DNA of 64,000 nucleotides, taken from assembly GCA_050187875.1 (NCBI GenBank), contig JBFWXB010000015.1, forward strand, positions 1 to 64,000, given 5' to 3'. Made by a program: the position numbers and the translations under genes. This document shows positions 52,082 to 60,135 of this stretch, one piece after another. This DNA is from JAFKKS01 sp050187875 (lineage in GTDB: Bacteria > Pseudomonadota > Alphaproteobacteria > Rhizobiales > Xanthobacteraceae). A model generated the notes under the pieces. That model saw nothing but the letters and a program-made list of their open reading frames with translations. It did not search any database and had not been told where the DNA came from. Every line of letters begins with the position of its first letter. Within the stretch, counting starts at the first letter, position 1.

Positions 52082-53572
52082 TCATGTGATCGTGTTCCAG
52101 TGGGGGTAGCCCGGCATGACTTGCCGGTTTCTGATGCGCCGTAGGTCTTCGTCGGAGACCATCCACTTGGCGCTTGTGTCGTAGCCGACCGGTCCGGCCA
52201 GCACGTTGATCACGCCGGCCACCGCATTTGCGATATCGTCGTGCGCGCCGGGAGCGTGGTCGATGCTGTCGCGGCCGCCGCGCGCGGTGCGCCGCTCCAG
52301 ACCGACGAGCTGCGCCATGAGCTTGGGATCGTCGAGCAGGTCGACGCTGCGGCTGTTCAACGCTGGAAGCAGATCGCGATAGAGATCGGACTTCGGTTTG
52401 GGCGCGGGCTCGTACGATATGCCGTGCGCGCGGAAGGCTTCGCGCGGCCACTCGCCCGCATAGCGATCGCCCGTCACGCTGGTGATCCCGTAGCTCTTGA
52501 GCAACGCGGAGAAGTCGGCGACCACCGCAGTGGGGGCGAACGGTGGTCGCCGCTCGCGGATCACGTCGAGAAGGGAGTTCCGGTCTTCTCGATGAGCGAT
52601 CGCGAGTGTGAACGCGTCTGCCGATCCGCCCGATGGATCGACGAACGCCCTATAGGTGAACCCGGCAAGACGGGGGCGCTCCCGAACACCGAGTGTGATG
52701 CAGGCATCGACGACCTCGCGCGTGACGAAGCTCTCGATGTCGGAGCGGAACTGCGCGCCGTATTCGGCGGCGGCGCTCGCCGGGTCGCGCTCCGTCGCCT
52801 CGTCGATCACGCGCCGCGGAACGGTGGGATTCATGTCCCGCGTGGCCGCCTGCCAGACGAGAACCGGGTCGCCGTCGCGGCCGAAATGCCTTCGATGCGC
52901 GTCCCACAGTGCGCCGCGCCGGGCGTAGGGCGAGGAGGCGCAGAGCAGCATTGCACCGGGGATGGTCGCCATGCCGGGGCGAACGGCCGCGAGGATCTCG
53001 TAGTCGGGATTGGCGGCGTCGTCGGTGCGGAAGAACGCGATCTCGTCCAGCAGCGCCGCGAGCAGAGTGTAGCCGCGCACGCTGCGGAAGCTGGCGGCCG
53101 AGACCTCGATTGTGACCGCGTTGCTGAGATCGAAGCCGCTGGTCGTATCGCGCTCGATTATGCGCCGAAGCATCGGCACCTGCGTCAACAGCGCGCTGAC
53201 GTAGCGAAGGATGACGCGCGCCTGTCGCCGGTCGGTGGCGATGATGAGGATGGTGCCGCGCTCGCCGGGGGCGAGATGCGGAAGCCAGCTGCGAAAGGTC
53301 GCGAGGAACACGGCGACCAGCGCCAGCACGAACGACTTGCCAGCGCGCCTGCCGCAGACCAGCCACGCCTCGCTCGCGGGCGCGGTCGGCGGCGCGGTGC
53401 GTCCGGTGCACCGCTGATACACTGCGAGCTGCTCGGCCGTCATCGGCAGCGCGAACAGCGCGGCGAGGAACGCGAACCACGCTGCGAAGGTCGCTCGATC
53501 CTTGAACCATGGCGCGAACAGGTTCGGATCGGCGGTGGCATCGAGAATGCTGCTGATGCGTCGCCGGCTCAT
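52082..53572 (-). CDS. Phage terminase large subunit
   Basis: A 496-residue packaging motor-nuclease. The ATPase Walker A variant is CGRRAGKSFVLAL near residue 65, Walker B is LLAALLDEIAFF near 155, with the coupling motif in LLCASSPYARRG. The nuclease domain begins YRAFVDPSGGSADAFTLAIA, with later acidic residues in ADFSALLKSYG and HDDIANAVAG. Start ATG 53572 has GGGAGAGGCGG upstream and overlaps the previous stop. It would package DNA into a capsid, but no capsid gene is present in the island. Confidence 0.85.
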   Translation of the reverse strand: MSRRRISSILDATADPNLFAPWFKDRATFAAWFAFLAALFALPMTAEQLAVYQRCTGRTAPPTAPASEAWLVCGRRAGKSFVLALVAVFLATFRSWLPHLAPGERGTILIIATDRRQARVILRYVSALLTQVPMLRRIIERDTTSGFDLSNAVTIEVSAASFRSVRGYTLLAALLDEIAFFRTDDAANPDYEILAAVRPGMATIPGAMLLCASSPYARRGALWDAHRRHFGRDGDPVLVWQAATRDMNPTVPRRVIDEATERDPASAAAEYGAQFRSDIESFVTREVVDACITLGVRERPRLAGFTYRAFVDPSGGSADAFTLAIAHREDRNSLLDVIRERRPPFAPTAVVADFSALLKSYGITSVTGDRYAGEWPREAFRAHGISYEPAPKPKSDLYRDLLPALNSRSVDLLDDPKLMAQLVGLERRTARGGRDSIDHAPGAHDDIANAVAGVINVLAGPVGYDTSAKWMVSDEDLRRIRNRQVMPGYPHWNTIT

Positions 53573-53970
53573 GCCGCCTCTCCCTCGATCTCGGTTCCGT
53601 CGAGGTAGTCCCGAAGGGACGGCGTGACGTTGCGGGAGCGGCGGTCGACGCCGATGCGCTGCGCGATGCGAACGCAGGTGCTGGCCAGATGCGCGTGGGC
53701 GGCGACCTCGATCTGCTCGCCGTTGGCCATGCGGGCCTCCATCGCCTCGGCGAGAACGGAGGCGGCGGCGAAGCGACGAATGAGCTGAATGCGAGCCTCG
53801 CTGCATCGGTCGAGACCGCCCTGGTCGTTGATCATTGCGACCGCGATGTCGCGATATCGGCGCGCCACGACGCTGCGTCCGTCGATGCCGGGGAGCAGGT
53901 CGGCGTGGTTCGTCACGCGGCTGCGGGCCTCGGGCTTGGCGGGTGCTAGGCGGCGGCTGCCAGTGGGCAT
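53569..53970 (-). CDS. Probable phage terminase small subunit
   Basis: A 133-residue protein coupled to the large subunit gene by ATGA. Apart from the basic N-terminus (TGSRRLAPAKPEARSR) it is helical (RRYRDIAVAMINDQGG, then LIRRFAAASVLAEAMEARMA). Small size, position and helicity suggest the DNA-recognition subunit, but I do not recognise a specific TerS family. The start at 53970 has GGAGGCAACAAAAC upstream. Confidence 0.6.
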   Translation of the reverse strand: MPTGSRRLAPAKPEARSRVTNHADLLPGIDGRSVVARRYRDIAVAMINDQGGLDRCSEARIQLIRRFAAASVLAEAMEARMANGEQIEVAAHAHLASTCVRIAQRIGVDRRSRNVTPSLRDYLDGTEIEGEAA

Positions 53971-54401
53971 GTTTTGTTGCCTCCGGGGGTACCCGTAAAT
54001 GGTAGCGCGGCCGCATGATGGTCCGCAATGACAGTGTTTTAGGGTTTTTTTGTGCTTCCGACCACCTAACTTGCAATGCGGTGGTCTGATGCGGAAAGCG
54101 GCCCGGATTTTTCCATCTCCAGGGGTCGGAAATCGGCCTGGGGCGGCCGGGGGCGATAACAGCAGCGGGGTCATGGAGGGGCCCTTACGCCCGGCCCTTA
54201 CGCCCAAGTGCCGGGCATGGCTGGTCTTTTACCCTCCCGTAATGGCTGTAAGGGGCGTAAGGGCCTAGTTGGAAAGGTAGAGGTCAAGGAAAGGGAAGGG
54301 GGAGGCGGGAGGGCCCGGGATGCAGGCGAGGCAACTGTTGGCGGATGCCCCTACGGGCCTTACGCCCTTACACCACCCTGGGCTACGCGCTGCATGCCGC
54401 C
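53971..54401. other. Non-coding region with iteron-like repeats
   Basis: About 430 bases without a credible gene between the terminase block and the primase gene. CCCTTACGCCC occurs at 54182-54192 and 54195-54205, its inverse GGGCGTAAGGG at 54253-54263, and CCTTACGCCC at 54358-54367. GACCACC and GGTGGTC (about 54060-54088) form a separate inverted repeat. The late promoter for the terminase operon is expected near 54000. The repeats could be replication iterons, operator sites or a packaging signal. Confidence 0.55.
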
Positions 54402-56573
54402 TCACGGGAGATCTTCAAGATACGCGATCACCACACCGGCTTCCGGGCTGCGATGTGCGTCTATAGTGCGGTAGGGCTGCGGCCCCTTGACGTACGCGGA
54501 GACCACCTTGCCTTGGATGCGGATGACGCCGCCGCCCTTGGGCCGCTTCCAGCCCAGCGTACTCATCGCCTGGCCTAGTCGGTTGTTCTGATCCTGGGTG
54601 CGGTTCCCCGGCTTGACGTCCAAGATTTCCCACACGCCGGCAGCGCTGATCTTTCCTTCATAATCGCCGAGAGCAATTTGCAACGTGTCCACATACGGGT
54701 CCTGAGTGAGCCGCTGAGCCTGTTGTTCTGCAGCCGCCGTCCAGAGCTTTGGATCGAGGCGAATGCCAATCCCCTGCGCCTCGCGCTGCGCCGCCTCCGC
54801 CCAGAGTTGATCGCGATCTCGTCTAAGCGCGTCGAGGTCGAATTGTTGGATGCGCACCGGCCAGAACCTTCGATTGCCGGTGGTGTCGCGAAGATATTCG
54901 TCGGCGTTGGTCGTGCCCACGATGACGGCCTGGCGCGGCACTTCCGTAAGAAGGCGGCCGTACGACATCCGGGCCCGATCAATATCCCGCGATAGGAACG
55001 CCTTGAGGTGCTCGATGTCCGTGCGCCGCATGCCGCTTAGCTCGGCGGCCTCGACGATCCACCTTCCGCGCAGCTGCTCGATCACGCGTTTGCCCTCCGC
55101 ATTCAGCGGGAGGTCGTCGGCGAACCAATCTTCGCGGATCGCGAGCACCTTGAGCGCCGAGGACTTGTTCGTGCCCTGGCCGCTCTCGAAGACGACGAGT
55201 TCGTCGAATTTTGCTCCGGGACTTCGAACGCGACGCACAGCGGCGACCAGCAGCAGGGACCCGACGGCGCGTGTGTATTCAGTGTCGTCGGCGCCCGCGT
55301 AAACGGTCAGCCAGCGATCGACGCGCGACTTGCCGTCCCAGGTTAGCCCGCCGAGGTAGTCCCTCACGGGATGAAAAGCATTGATCCGGGCTGTATCCTG
55401 AAGCACCGTGATGAGCAGGTCCTTCGATGGCTGAAAGTGGAAGCGCTGGTCCAGCAGGAGCCAGAGTCGGTCTACGGCCGCATCCTCCAGCGTGGGCCCG
55501 AAGTCTTTTAGACCATCAATGAGTGTGCGACCGGCGAAGAGATCATATCGCACGGTCACGCCCATCTTGAGCAGCGCCACCCGAATGTTGACTTGGCTTT
55601 TCCAGGGCCGGCCTTTCGCGTCCTTCTGAAAGTCGATCTTGCGCGCGGCCTCCGTCGCCTGTCGCTTCGCGTAGGCTGCCGGATTGCCCTGGTCGTAGAT
55701 GTGCGCGGAGATGCCGTTGCCGCGATCGAGCAGCACCGACACGACAGTTTCGGGCCGGTGACCGCGCCGAAGCATCTCGTTGGTGACATAGTACACTGCC
55801 TTGGATCGGTCATCGCCGAAACGATCGGCGCGACCCGTGCGAATGATGTTTTCGAGATCGTCCTCGTACTCGGCGGCGGGTGTGACGGCTTCGCTCGTAG
55901 CACCCGTGGGCGTCGGCGGTCCCGGCGCGGGGAGGGGAAAGGCATCGAGAGGGTATGCCGCGACATTGAAGCGCAGTGTCCGCGTCTCGCATGGGGCTCG
56001 TCCGACCCTGCGTTTCTTTTCGTTCGGTAGATTGATGGTGCCGGGCAGTCGAAGAACGCGATCGACGTTCTGCGTTCCGGCGCCGCCGCCCAGCGAGACG
56101 ATCAATGCTTTCGTGCGAGCCTCGACGTCGGGAAAGGCGTCCGGCATGGCTGGAGACGCGAGCCGCCACAAAGCCTGGATGCCGTTTCCTGAATCGACAA
56201 CGGCGGTCGGCGGCAGCTCGAATTGTTGCAGCCGGGCGAGGTAGCGGTTCTTGGCCTCGTCCGGCGTCTCGTCGTCCTGCGGGTCGAGATCGGCCAGCAC
56301 GAATTCGGCGGCGACGATATCTTTCTTCGACGCCTTCTTGGTCGTCGCGCCGGTGAGCGGATTCACCGAGTAGTAGATGTTGCGGCGTCCGTTGTGCTTC
56401 CTTACGAAGGAGATCACATCCGCCTCGGTGAAGGCGGTGATCGTTGTAGTCGGCCCGTCCGGCACGATGGCCGTTAGAACCCAGGGACCGCCGGCGCGCA
56501 GCTTCTGCAAGAACTCAACCGACGCCTGAGGGGCAGCAGCGATTGGTTGTTCTCTGTCCTGTTCGGCGCTCAC
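54402..56573 (-). CDS. Primase/helicase, VapE-type phage replication protein
   Basis: A 723-residue two-part protein. Residues about 20-220 resemble a RepB/archaeo-eukaryotic-type primase with catalytic acids in FVLADLDPQDDE and the downstream VDRVLRLPGT. The C-terminal half is a VapE/VirE-like SF3-style ATPase: DYLGGLTWDGKSRVDRWL, Walker A variant FESGQGTNKSSAL, ELSGMRRTDIEHLKAFLSRD, and ATP-sensor-like VGTTNADEYLRDTTGNRRFW. VapE proteins are typical of satellite islands such as SaPIs. I set the start at GTG 56573, which overlaps the upstream stop and has GGAGGCGCAGAA before it. Confidence 0.85.
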   Translation of the reverse strand: MSAEQDREQPIAAAPQASVEFLQKLRAGGPWVLTAIVPDGPTTTITAFTEADVISFVRKHNGRRNIYYSVNPLTGATTKKASKKDIVAAEFVLADLDPQDDETPDEAKNRYLARLQQFELPPTAVVDSGNGIQALWRLASPAMPDAFPDVEARTKALIVSLGGGAGTQNVDRVLRLPGTINLPNEKKRRVGRAPCETRTLRFNVAAYPLDAFPLPAPGPPTPTGATSEAVTPAAEYEDDLENIIRTGRADRFGDDRSKAVYYVTNEMLRRGHRPETVVSVLLDRGNGISAHIYDQGNPAAYAKRQATEAARKIDFQKDAKGRPWKSQVNIRVALLKMGVTVRYDLFAGRTLIDGLKDFGPTLEDAAVDRLWLLLDQRFHFQPSKDLLITVLQDTARINAFHPVRDYLGGLTWDGKSRVDRWLTVYAGADDTEYTRAVGSLLLVAAVRRVRSPGAKFDELVVFESGQGTNKSSALKVLAIREDWFADDLPLNAEGKRVIEQLRGRWIVEAAELSGMRRTDIEHLKAFLSRDIDRARMSYGRLLTEVPRQAVIVGTTNADEYLRDTTGNRRFWPVRIQQFDLDALRRDRDQLWAEAAQREAQGIGIRLDPKLWTAAAEQQAQRLTQDPYVDTLQIALGDYEGKISAAGVWEILDVKPGNRTQDQNNRLGQAMSTLGWKRPKGGGVIRIQGKVVSAYVKGPQPYRTIDAHRSPEAGVVIAYLEDLP

Positions 56574-56836
56574 TTCTGCGCCTCCGCCCATCGATTGAAG
56601 GCGCGCCGCGATGCGATCTCCCACTGGCGCGCCGTGATGCGCTGAGGAATGATGCCGAGGCTTTTTGCGCGGCGCTTTAGATTGTCGAGCCAGATAAGCT
56701 GCCGGATCGTGACCGTCAGCTCGACGCGCTGCCCGTCTGGCTCCGTTGGAAGCGCGATGCGGTAGACGTTGTTTTCCTGGCCAATGACCTCGATTTCGTA
56801 GGGCGGCTCGACGCGCACTTGGGCTCGCGCGCGCAT
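56570..56836 (-). CDS. Small phage hypothetical protein
   Basis: An 88-residue protein with a beta-rich first half (YEIEVIGQENNVYRIALP) and a helical basic second half (QLIWLDNLKRRAKSLGIIP). It sits between the AlpA-like gene and the primase with overlaps or a one-base gap, so it belongs to the early operon. No family recognised. Confidence 0.6.
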   Translation of the reverse strand: MRARAQVRVEPPYEIEVIGQENNVYRIALPTEPDGQRVELTVTIRQLIWLDNLKRRAKSLGIIPQRITARQWEIASRRAFNRWAEAQK

Positions 56837-56837
56837 G

Positions 56838-57068
56838 TCACGCCGCCTCGCCGCCGCGAGCGGCGATCGACTGGCGCAGCATTCGCTGCTTGAACGCTTC
56901 GAGTTGCTTTCGGCTGCGGAAGTTGCGGCCGCGAATTTTCGTGGGCGGGGGAAATCCCAGCTTGGGATCGTGCGTCCATCGCCAGAGTGTCATGAGGCTG
57001 ATGTCGAACTCGCGCGCGACCTGTGGGTCGGGAACGAGAGCGTCCTGCTCGGTTTCGTTGTGGCCCAT
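56838..57068 (-). CDS. AlpA/excisionase-like DNA-binding protein
   Basis: A 76-residue winged-helix protein: VAREFDISLMTLWRWTHDP is the helix-turn-helix and FPPPTKIRGRNFRSRKQLEA the wing. This is the MerR-like AlpA/Xis form that represses or activates integrase genes and assists excision. It heads the early operon with AGGAGCC upstream of the ATG and is divergent from the gene at 57231. Confidence 0.8.
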   Translation of the reverse strand: MGHNETEQDALVPDPQVAREFDISLMTLWRWTHDPKLGFPPPTKIRGRNFRSRKQLEAFKQRMLRQSIAARGGEAA

Positions 57069-57125
57069 AATGTTGGCTCCTGTTGTTACGGAGCCCGCAC
57101 TAGTAAGCGCACGTTACGCGGCGCG

Positions 57126-57156
57126 CACAGCCATATTGCCCGCTTTATTGGCTGTG
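57126..57156. promoter_or_regulatory. Candidate operator in the divergent region
   Basis: Perfect inverted arms CACAGCCA (57126-57133) and TGGCTGTG (57149-57156) with a 15-base spacer lie in the 162-base gap between the AlpA-like operon (minus) and the gene at 57231 (plus). The position suits a repressor binding site that switches the island between quiet and replicating states. Confidence 0.4.
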
Positions 57157-57230
57157 ACCGCCCGCTCGCGATCTGCGCCCATCTCGCCCGCGCGCCATCC
57201 CGGCGTGTGTAAACGAAGAGGACGCCGAAC

Positions 57231-57551
57231 ATGTCGAGCAAGAAAGGGCGAGTGGTGAACTCGTGGCGCTCACCGGAGAAGCTGCTGATGAAGGCAATCG
57301 CCGTAGCGCTTTACGACGACGGCCTGCGTGGGCGCCATCTTGAGGAAACGTTCGAGAAGATCGTGCCGCATTGGCGCAGCTACTTCAGTAATGCGGTGTC
57401 GGCGAACGCGCTCTCGCAGCGCGCGGACAAGGCGAGGAGATATCCTCGCGAGTTCGAAGTGCTGCGGCCGTATTGGCAGGCGGCGCGGCGCATTGCGCGA
57501 GGCCGAGCGCGCGTGGGAAAGCGGGAGATGCGCGCGCTGTCGCGCGGATGA
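57231..57551 (+). CDS. Small basic hypothetical protein
   Basis: A 106-residue basic, helical protein (PEKLLMKAIAVALYDDGLRG, then RARVGKREMRALSRG). It is the only plus-strand gene in the right half of the island and faces the early operon across a possible operator, the usual place for a regulator, though no clear helix-turn-helix is seen. GAGGACG precedes the ATG. It is convergent with the gene ending at 57559. Confidence 0.5.
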   Translation: MSSKKGRVVNSWRSPEKLLMKAIAVALYDDGLRGRHLEETFEKIVPHWRSYFSNAVSANALSQRADKARRYPREFEVLRPYWQAARRIARGRARVGKREMRALSRG

Positions 57552-57558
57552 GGAGAGA

Positions 57559-58227
57559 CTATCGGCGGTCGGTCTTCTTGTTCCGGCCGCCGCGATCAGT
57601 CGCGTAGCGCTGATCCAGCCCCCGGCGCTTGCGCGGACGCGCGAGCAGGCTGCGAACCAATTTCCGGTTCACGGTTTTGCCGCTCGTCTGCTCGATGCTC
57701 TTGCACGCCTGCTCGACGATTTCATCTGCGTCGAGTTCCTTAGGGGAGCCGACCACTCGCAGGAAGGTTGCTTCCTCACCATTGCAGGCGTCGATCTCCG
57801 CGCGCGGCGCACCAGTCGCCGCGAGCAACGCCTTCGTGCTGATGCGATACAAGTCGGTTCGACCGGATGCGATCTCACTCTTGGTCGCCACGCGCAAACT
57901 GCCTTGGCCCACCGCTACGGGTAGCATCTGCTTGTTGGCGAGGAGTAGCGTCGCAAGACGGGCGGCCTCCTGAGCGCCTTCGTCGGGCCGACGACCAAGC
58001 CGCTTCTGCGGTAGCGCCACTTCAATGGCGTCGGCGAGAAGTTCGAACTCATCGCCCGAGAGTGCGCGACGCGCCCGCAGCAGGTCGATGACCCGCGACG
58101 GTCGCCCGAGCCGAAGTTGCATGATCGGCTCGCGATAGCCGTGCTCCCATCCGCTGCGAAGTTGCGAATCGAGGTCGCGATGCGCCTTGGCCCGCAGCTT
58201 TTCCCGCGATTTTTTTAACTCCGTCAC
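57559..58227 (-). CDS. Hypothetical protein coupled to the integrase
   Basis: A 222-residue basic protein. The N-terminus is a charged helix (TELKKSREKLRAKAHRDLDS); the middle (ARRALSGDEFELLADAIEVA) is helical, and the C-terminus is strongly basic (RSLLARPRKRRGLDQRY). The GTG start overlaps the integrase stop (GTGA), so its synthesis depends on integrase translation. It may act in recombination, replication or lysogeny control; I recognise no family. Confidence 0.65.
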   Translation of the reverse strand: MTELKKSREKLRAKAHRDLDSQLRSGWEHGYREPIMQLRLGRPSRVIDLLRARRALSGDEFELLADAIEVALPQKRLGRRPDEGAQEAARLATLLLANKQMLPVAVGQGSLRVATKSEIASGRTDLYRISTKALLAATGAPRAEIDACNGEEATFLRVVGSPKELDADEIVEQACKSIEQTSGKTVNRKLVRSLLARPRKRRGLDQRYATDRGGRNKKTDRR

Positions 58228-59747
58228 GGCTTCGTCCCTCCGCGAATGCTGACGACGTTGTTCTTCTTGCCCGACACGACGCCGTGCACGTGCGTGGCCC
58301 ATCGCGCCAACGCCGCTCTCTTCTCTTCGCTGTACGCCGCGCGGTTGTAGGTGCCGGCGACACCCGCCCGCGCGCCGCTGACGTGGTTCAGCGCCGCCTC
58401 GACGATGTGCGGCGGAACGCCGAGGTCGGCCATGCCGGTGGCCGCCGTACGGCGAAGATCGTGCAGCCGCCACGGCGGAATGCTGACGTCGTCCTGGTCG
58501 CGCCCGGCCGCCTCGGCCTCGGCGCGCGCCAGTCGAAGCATCTGCTCGTCGAGCCGCGCCTTGGTCTTCGACCAGCCTGACGGCGGCGACGCGCCGGTAG
58601 TCGAGAATATGTGACCGGCCTTGCCCGCGACCGACGTCTTTCTGCCCGCCTCGATCTGCTCGCGGGCCAGCGGGGCGAGCGGCACGACGTGAGGCTTCTT
58701 GTTCTTCGTGCGCGCGCCCGGCAGGTGCCACTCGTCTCCCCCCGGCAATTCGCTCTCGACCATGCCAGCGACCTCGCGCAGGCGCGCGCCGGTCAGCAGC
58801 AGCAGCCGCAGCAGCGGGCCGAACGGGCGCGGCTGCTCCCTCTCGTTTCCGTCCGCGTCGTACTGCGGTCGCGGCGCGTCTACGTGATCCGTCGCGAGCC
58901 AGAACAGGCGAACCTCGCTCGCTGTCAGCACGCGCTCGCGCGCCGGGGGAGCCGGGGGGCGGAAGACGCCGACGCAGGGATTGCGCTCGACGCGGCGGTG
59001 CCGCAGCAACCAGCCGAAGCATGACGACAGCGCCGAGTACAGCGCCCGCGCCCGCGCCTCGGACGGGCCGTCGCTGCGCGCATCGAGCCCCGGCACGCCG
59101 GTTCGCCGCGCCTCGTCCACCGCGCCGTAGATGTCGTGACCGTCGATCTCGCGCGCCGGACGATCCGCCCATCGGTCGGCGAGGCTGCCGCGCGCGACCG
59201 TCGGCTCGCCGCCGTCCAGCGGGTACACAAGACCGAGCAGGCGCGCGGTCTCGCGCCAGCGTCGCGTCTTCGGCCGTGCGTGCTCCTCGACGAAGTCGCG
59301 CGCCCCGGCCGCGAAGGTGTTCGTCGTCGCCTCCTGCTCGACGAGGATGCGCCGCCGCCTGCTCGCGGCGTGCTCCGCGACTACGTCGCGTCCCATGGCG
59401 CGAGCGCGGTTCACGGCAGCGGCCAGCTGCCGCGCTCCGGCCAGCGTCAGGGGGCCGCCGATCACGGGCTCGTCCGGCATCTCCGTCCCCGAGATATCGA
59501 CGGGCCCGAGCGCGAGCTTGCCCGCGCGGCCGTCGGGACGGCGAAACCGCATGCACCACGACTTGCCGCCGCCGCGCCTGCGGCCGCGCCGCTTCGGCTT
59601 CCTGCCACCGTCGTCGGTCGCCGCGTCCTCCCCCCGGCCGACCGGCTGGATGACGAGATACAGGCCGGGGGTGCCGTCGTCGCGTATCTCGCGCCGCTTG
59701 CGGCCGGGGGCGAACTTCTCGACTGCGGCGGCCGTGAGCTTCGGCAT
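58224..59747 (-). CDS. int: Tyrosine recombinase/integrase
   Basis: A 507-residue P4-like integrase with an N-terminal DUF4102-type arm-binding domain (LTAAAVEKFAPGRKRREIRD), a core-binding domain, and a C-terminal catalytic domain. Catalytic residues are Arg in LLLTGARLREVAGM, the H-x-x-R box in RLHDLRRTAATGM, the second His in EAALNHVSG, and Tyr in TYNRAAYSEEKR. It is longer than the usual 400-430, with extra arginine and glycine-rich insertions near 50-60. It should recombine the tRNA-His att sites. AGGAGGAAGGC precedes the ATG. Confidence 0.92.
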   Translation of the reverse strand: MPKLTAAAVEKFAPGRKRREIRDDGTPGLYLVIQPVGRGEDAATDDGGRKPKRRGRRRGGGKSWCMRFRRPDGRAGKLALGPVDISGTEMPDEPVIGGPLTLAGARQLAAAVNRARAMGRDVVAEHAASRRRRILVEQEATTNTFAAGARDFVEEHARPKTRRWRETARLLGLVYPLDGGEPTVARGSLADRWADRPAREIDGHDIYGAVDEARRTGVPGLDARSDGPSEARARALYSALSSCFGWLLRHRRVERNPCVGVFRPPAPPARERVLTASEVRLFWLATDHVDAPRPQYDADGNEREQPRPFGPLLRLLLLTGARLREVAGMVESELPGGDEWHLPGARTKNKKPHVVPLAPLAREQIEAGRKTSVAGKAGHIFSTTGASPPSGWSKTKARLDEQMLRLARAEAEAAGRDQDDVSIPPWRLHDLRRTAATGMADLGVPPHIVEAALNHVSGARAGVAGTYNRAAYSEEKRAALARWATHVHGVVSGKKNNVVSIRGGTKP

Positions 59748-59764
59748 TGCCTTCCTCCTTTGCG

Positions 59765-59790
59765 AATTCGGGGTACCAGCGGGGTAAACA
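59765..59790 (+). other. Candidate integrase arm-type sites, right end
   Basis: AATTCGGGGTA (59765-59775) and GGGGTAAACA (59781-59790) match the pair at 42861-42887 with a spacer one base shorter. They lie in the 190-base gap between the integrase start and attR, where they could also serve integrase autoregulation. Confidence 0.55.
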
Positions 59791-59936
59791 GCGGAGGCTG
59801 TTATGCCCCGTTAGGCCACAGTGCCAACGTAGCATAACGCAGGCGCGAAACCATCAATGTTTCCGGGCATAATTTGACCGAAAGCTGCTAGGCAGCGTGG
59901 GGGCGTGCGGGGCCATGTTAGGGTGTCGGCGCGTAA

Positions 59937-59981
59937 CTGTGGAACCGGAGGTCGGTGGTTCGAGCCCACCCAGCTGTACCA
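59937..59981 (+). repeat. attR: 3' tRNA-His fragment
   Basis: An exact 45-base copy of the 3' part of tRNA-His, from CTGTGGAACC to TGTACCA. The 5' half of a tRNA is missing here (the preceding bases GGCGCGTAA do not fit), so it is not a functional tRNA. It marks the right junction of the island. Confidence 0.92.
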
Positions 59982-60013
59982 TTTCCCGCCTTTTTGCAGT
60001 CATCCGCGCCCGT

Positions 60014-60033
60014 CCCTCCCCGGAGGGGGAGGG
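60014..60033. repeat. Short hairpin repeat
   Basis: CCCTCCCC and GGGGAGGG with loop GGAG, closely similar to the hairpin at 8151-8173. It lies 33 bases after attR in the chromosomal flank and could have terminated the tRNA-His transcript before the island inserted. Confidence 0.45.
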
Positions 60034-60135
60034 TGGACAGCGCGCAGGGGACCCGGAACTCGGCAGCGGCGCGTATTCGCGCTAGCCTCGAAACTCCATC
60101 CCTCGGGCTAAAAAAATGCGGATTCAGGGTTCTCG

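Larger units (their letters stand above)
42796..59981. mobile_element. Integrative phage-satellite-like island in tRNA-His
   Basis: Bounded by the 45-bp repeats and carrying a tyrosine integrase at the right end. From right to left it has integrase, a coupled unknown gene, a divergent small gene, an AlpA-like regulator, a VapE-type primase/helicase, terminase small and large subunits, two small phage-like proteins, the type I restriction-modification operon, and a poorly coding left end. No capsid, portal, tail, lysis or conjugation genes are present, so it is not a complete prophage or ICE. A satellite using a helper phage is the simplest reading. Confidence 0.85.

Noticed and set aside
53573..54076. 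N-terminal extension of the terminase large subunit
   Set aside because: It overlaps the small subunit gene in another frame and lacks family similarity; ATG 53572 has a good ribosome binding site.
54182..54367. CRISPR array
   Set aside because: The repeats are only 10-11 bases, irregularly spaced and in both orientations; no cas genes are present.
54208..54474. An 88-codon plus-strand frame in the iteron region
   Set aside because: It runs through the repeats and into the end of the primase gene on the other strand, with no family resemblance.
58228..59835. N-terminal extension of the 222-residue gene across the integrase
   Set aside because: Same strand, different frame from the integrase; low-complexity arginine/alanine sequence. 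The real start is the GTG at 58227.
42796..59981. Complete prophage or integrative conjugative element
   Set aside because: No portal, capsid, tail, lysis, relaxase or type IV secretion genes were found.
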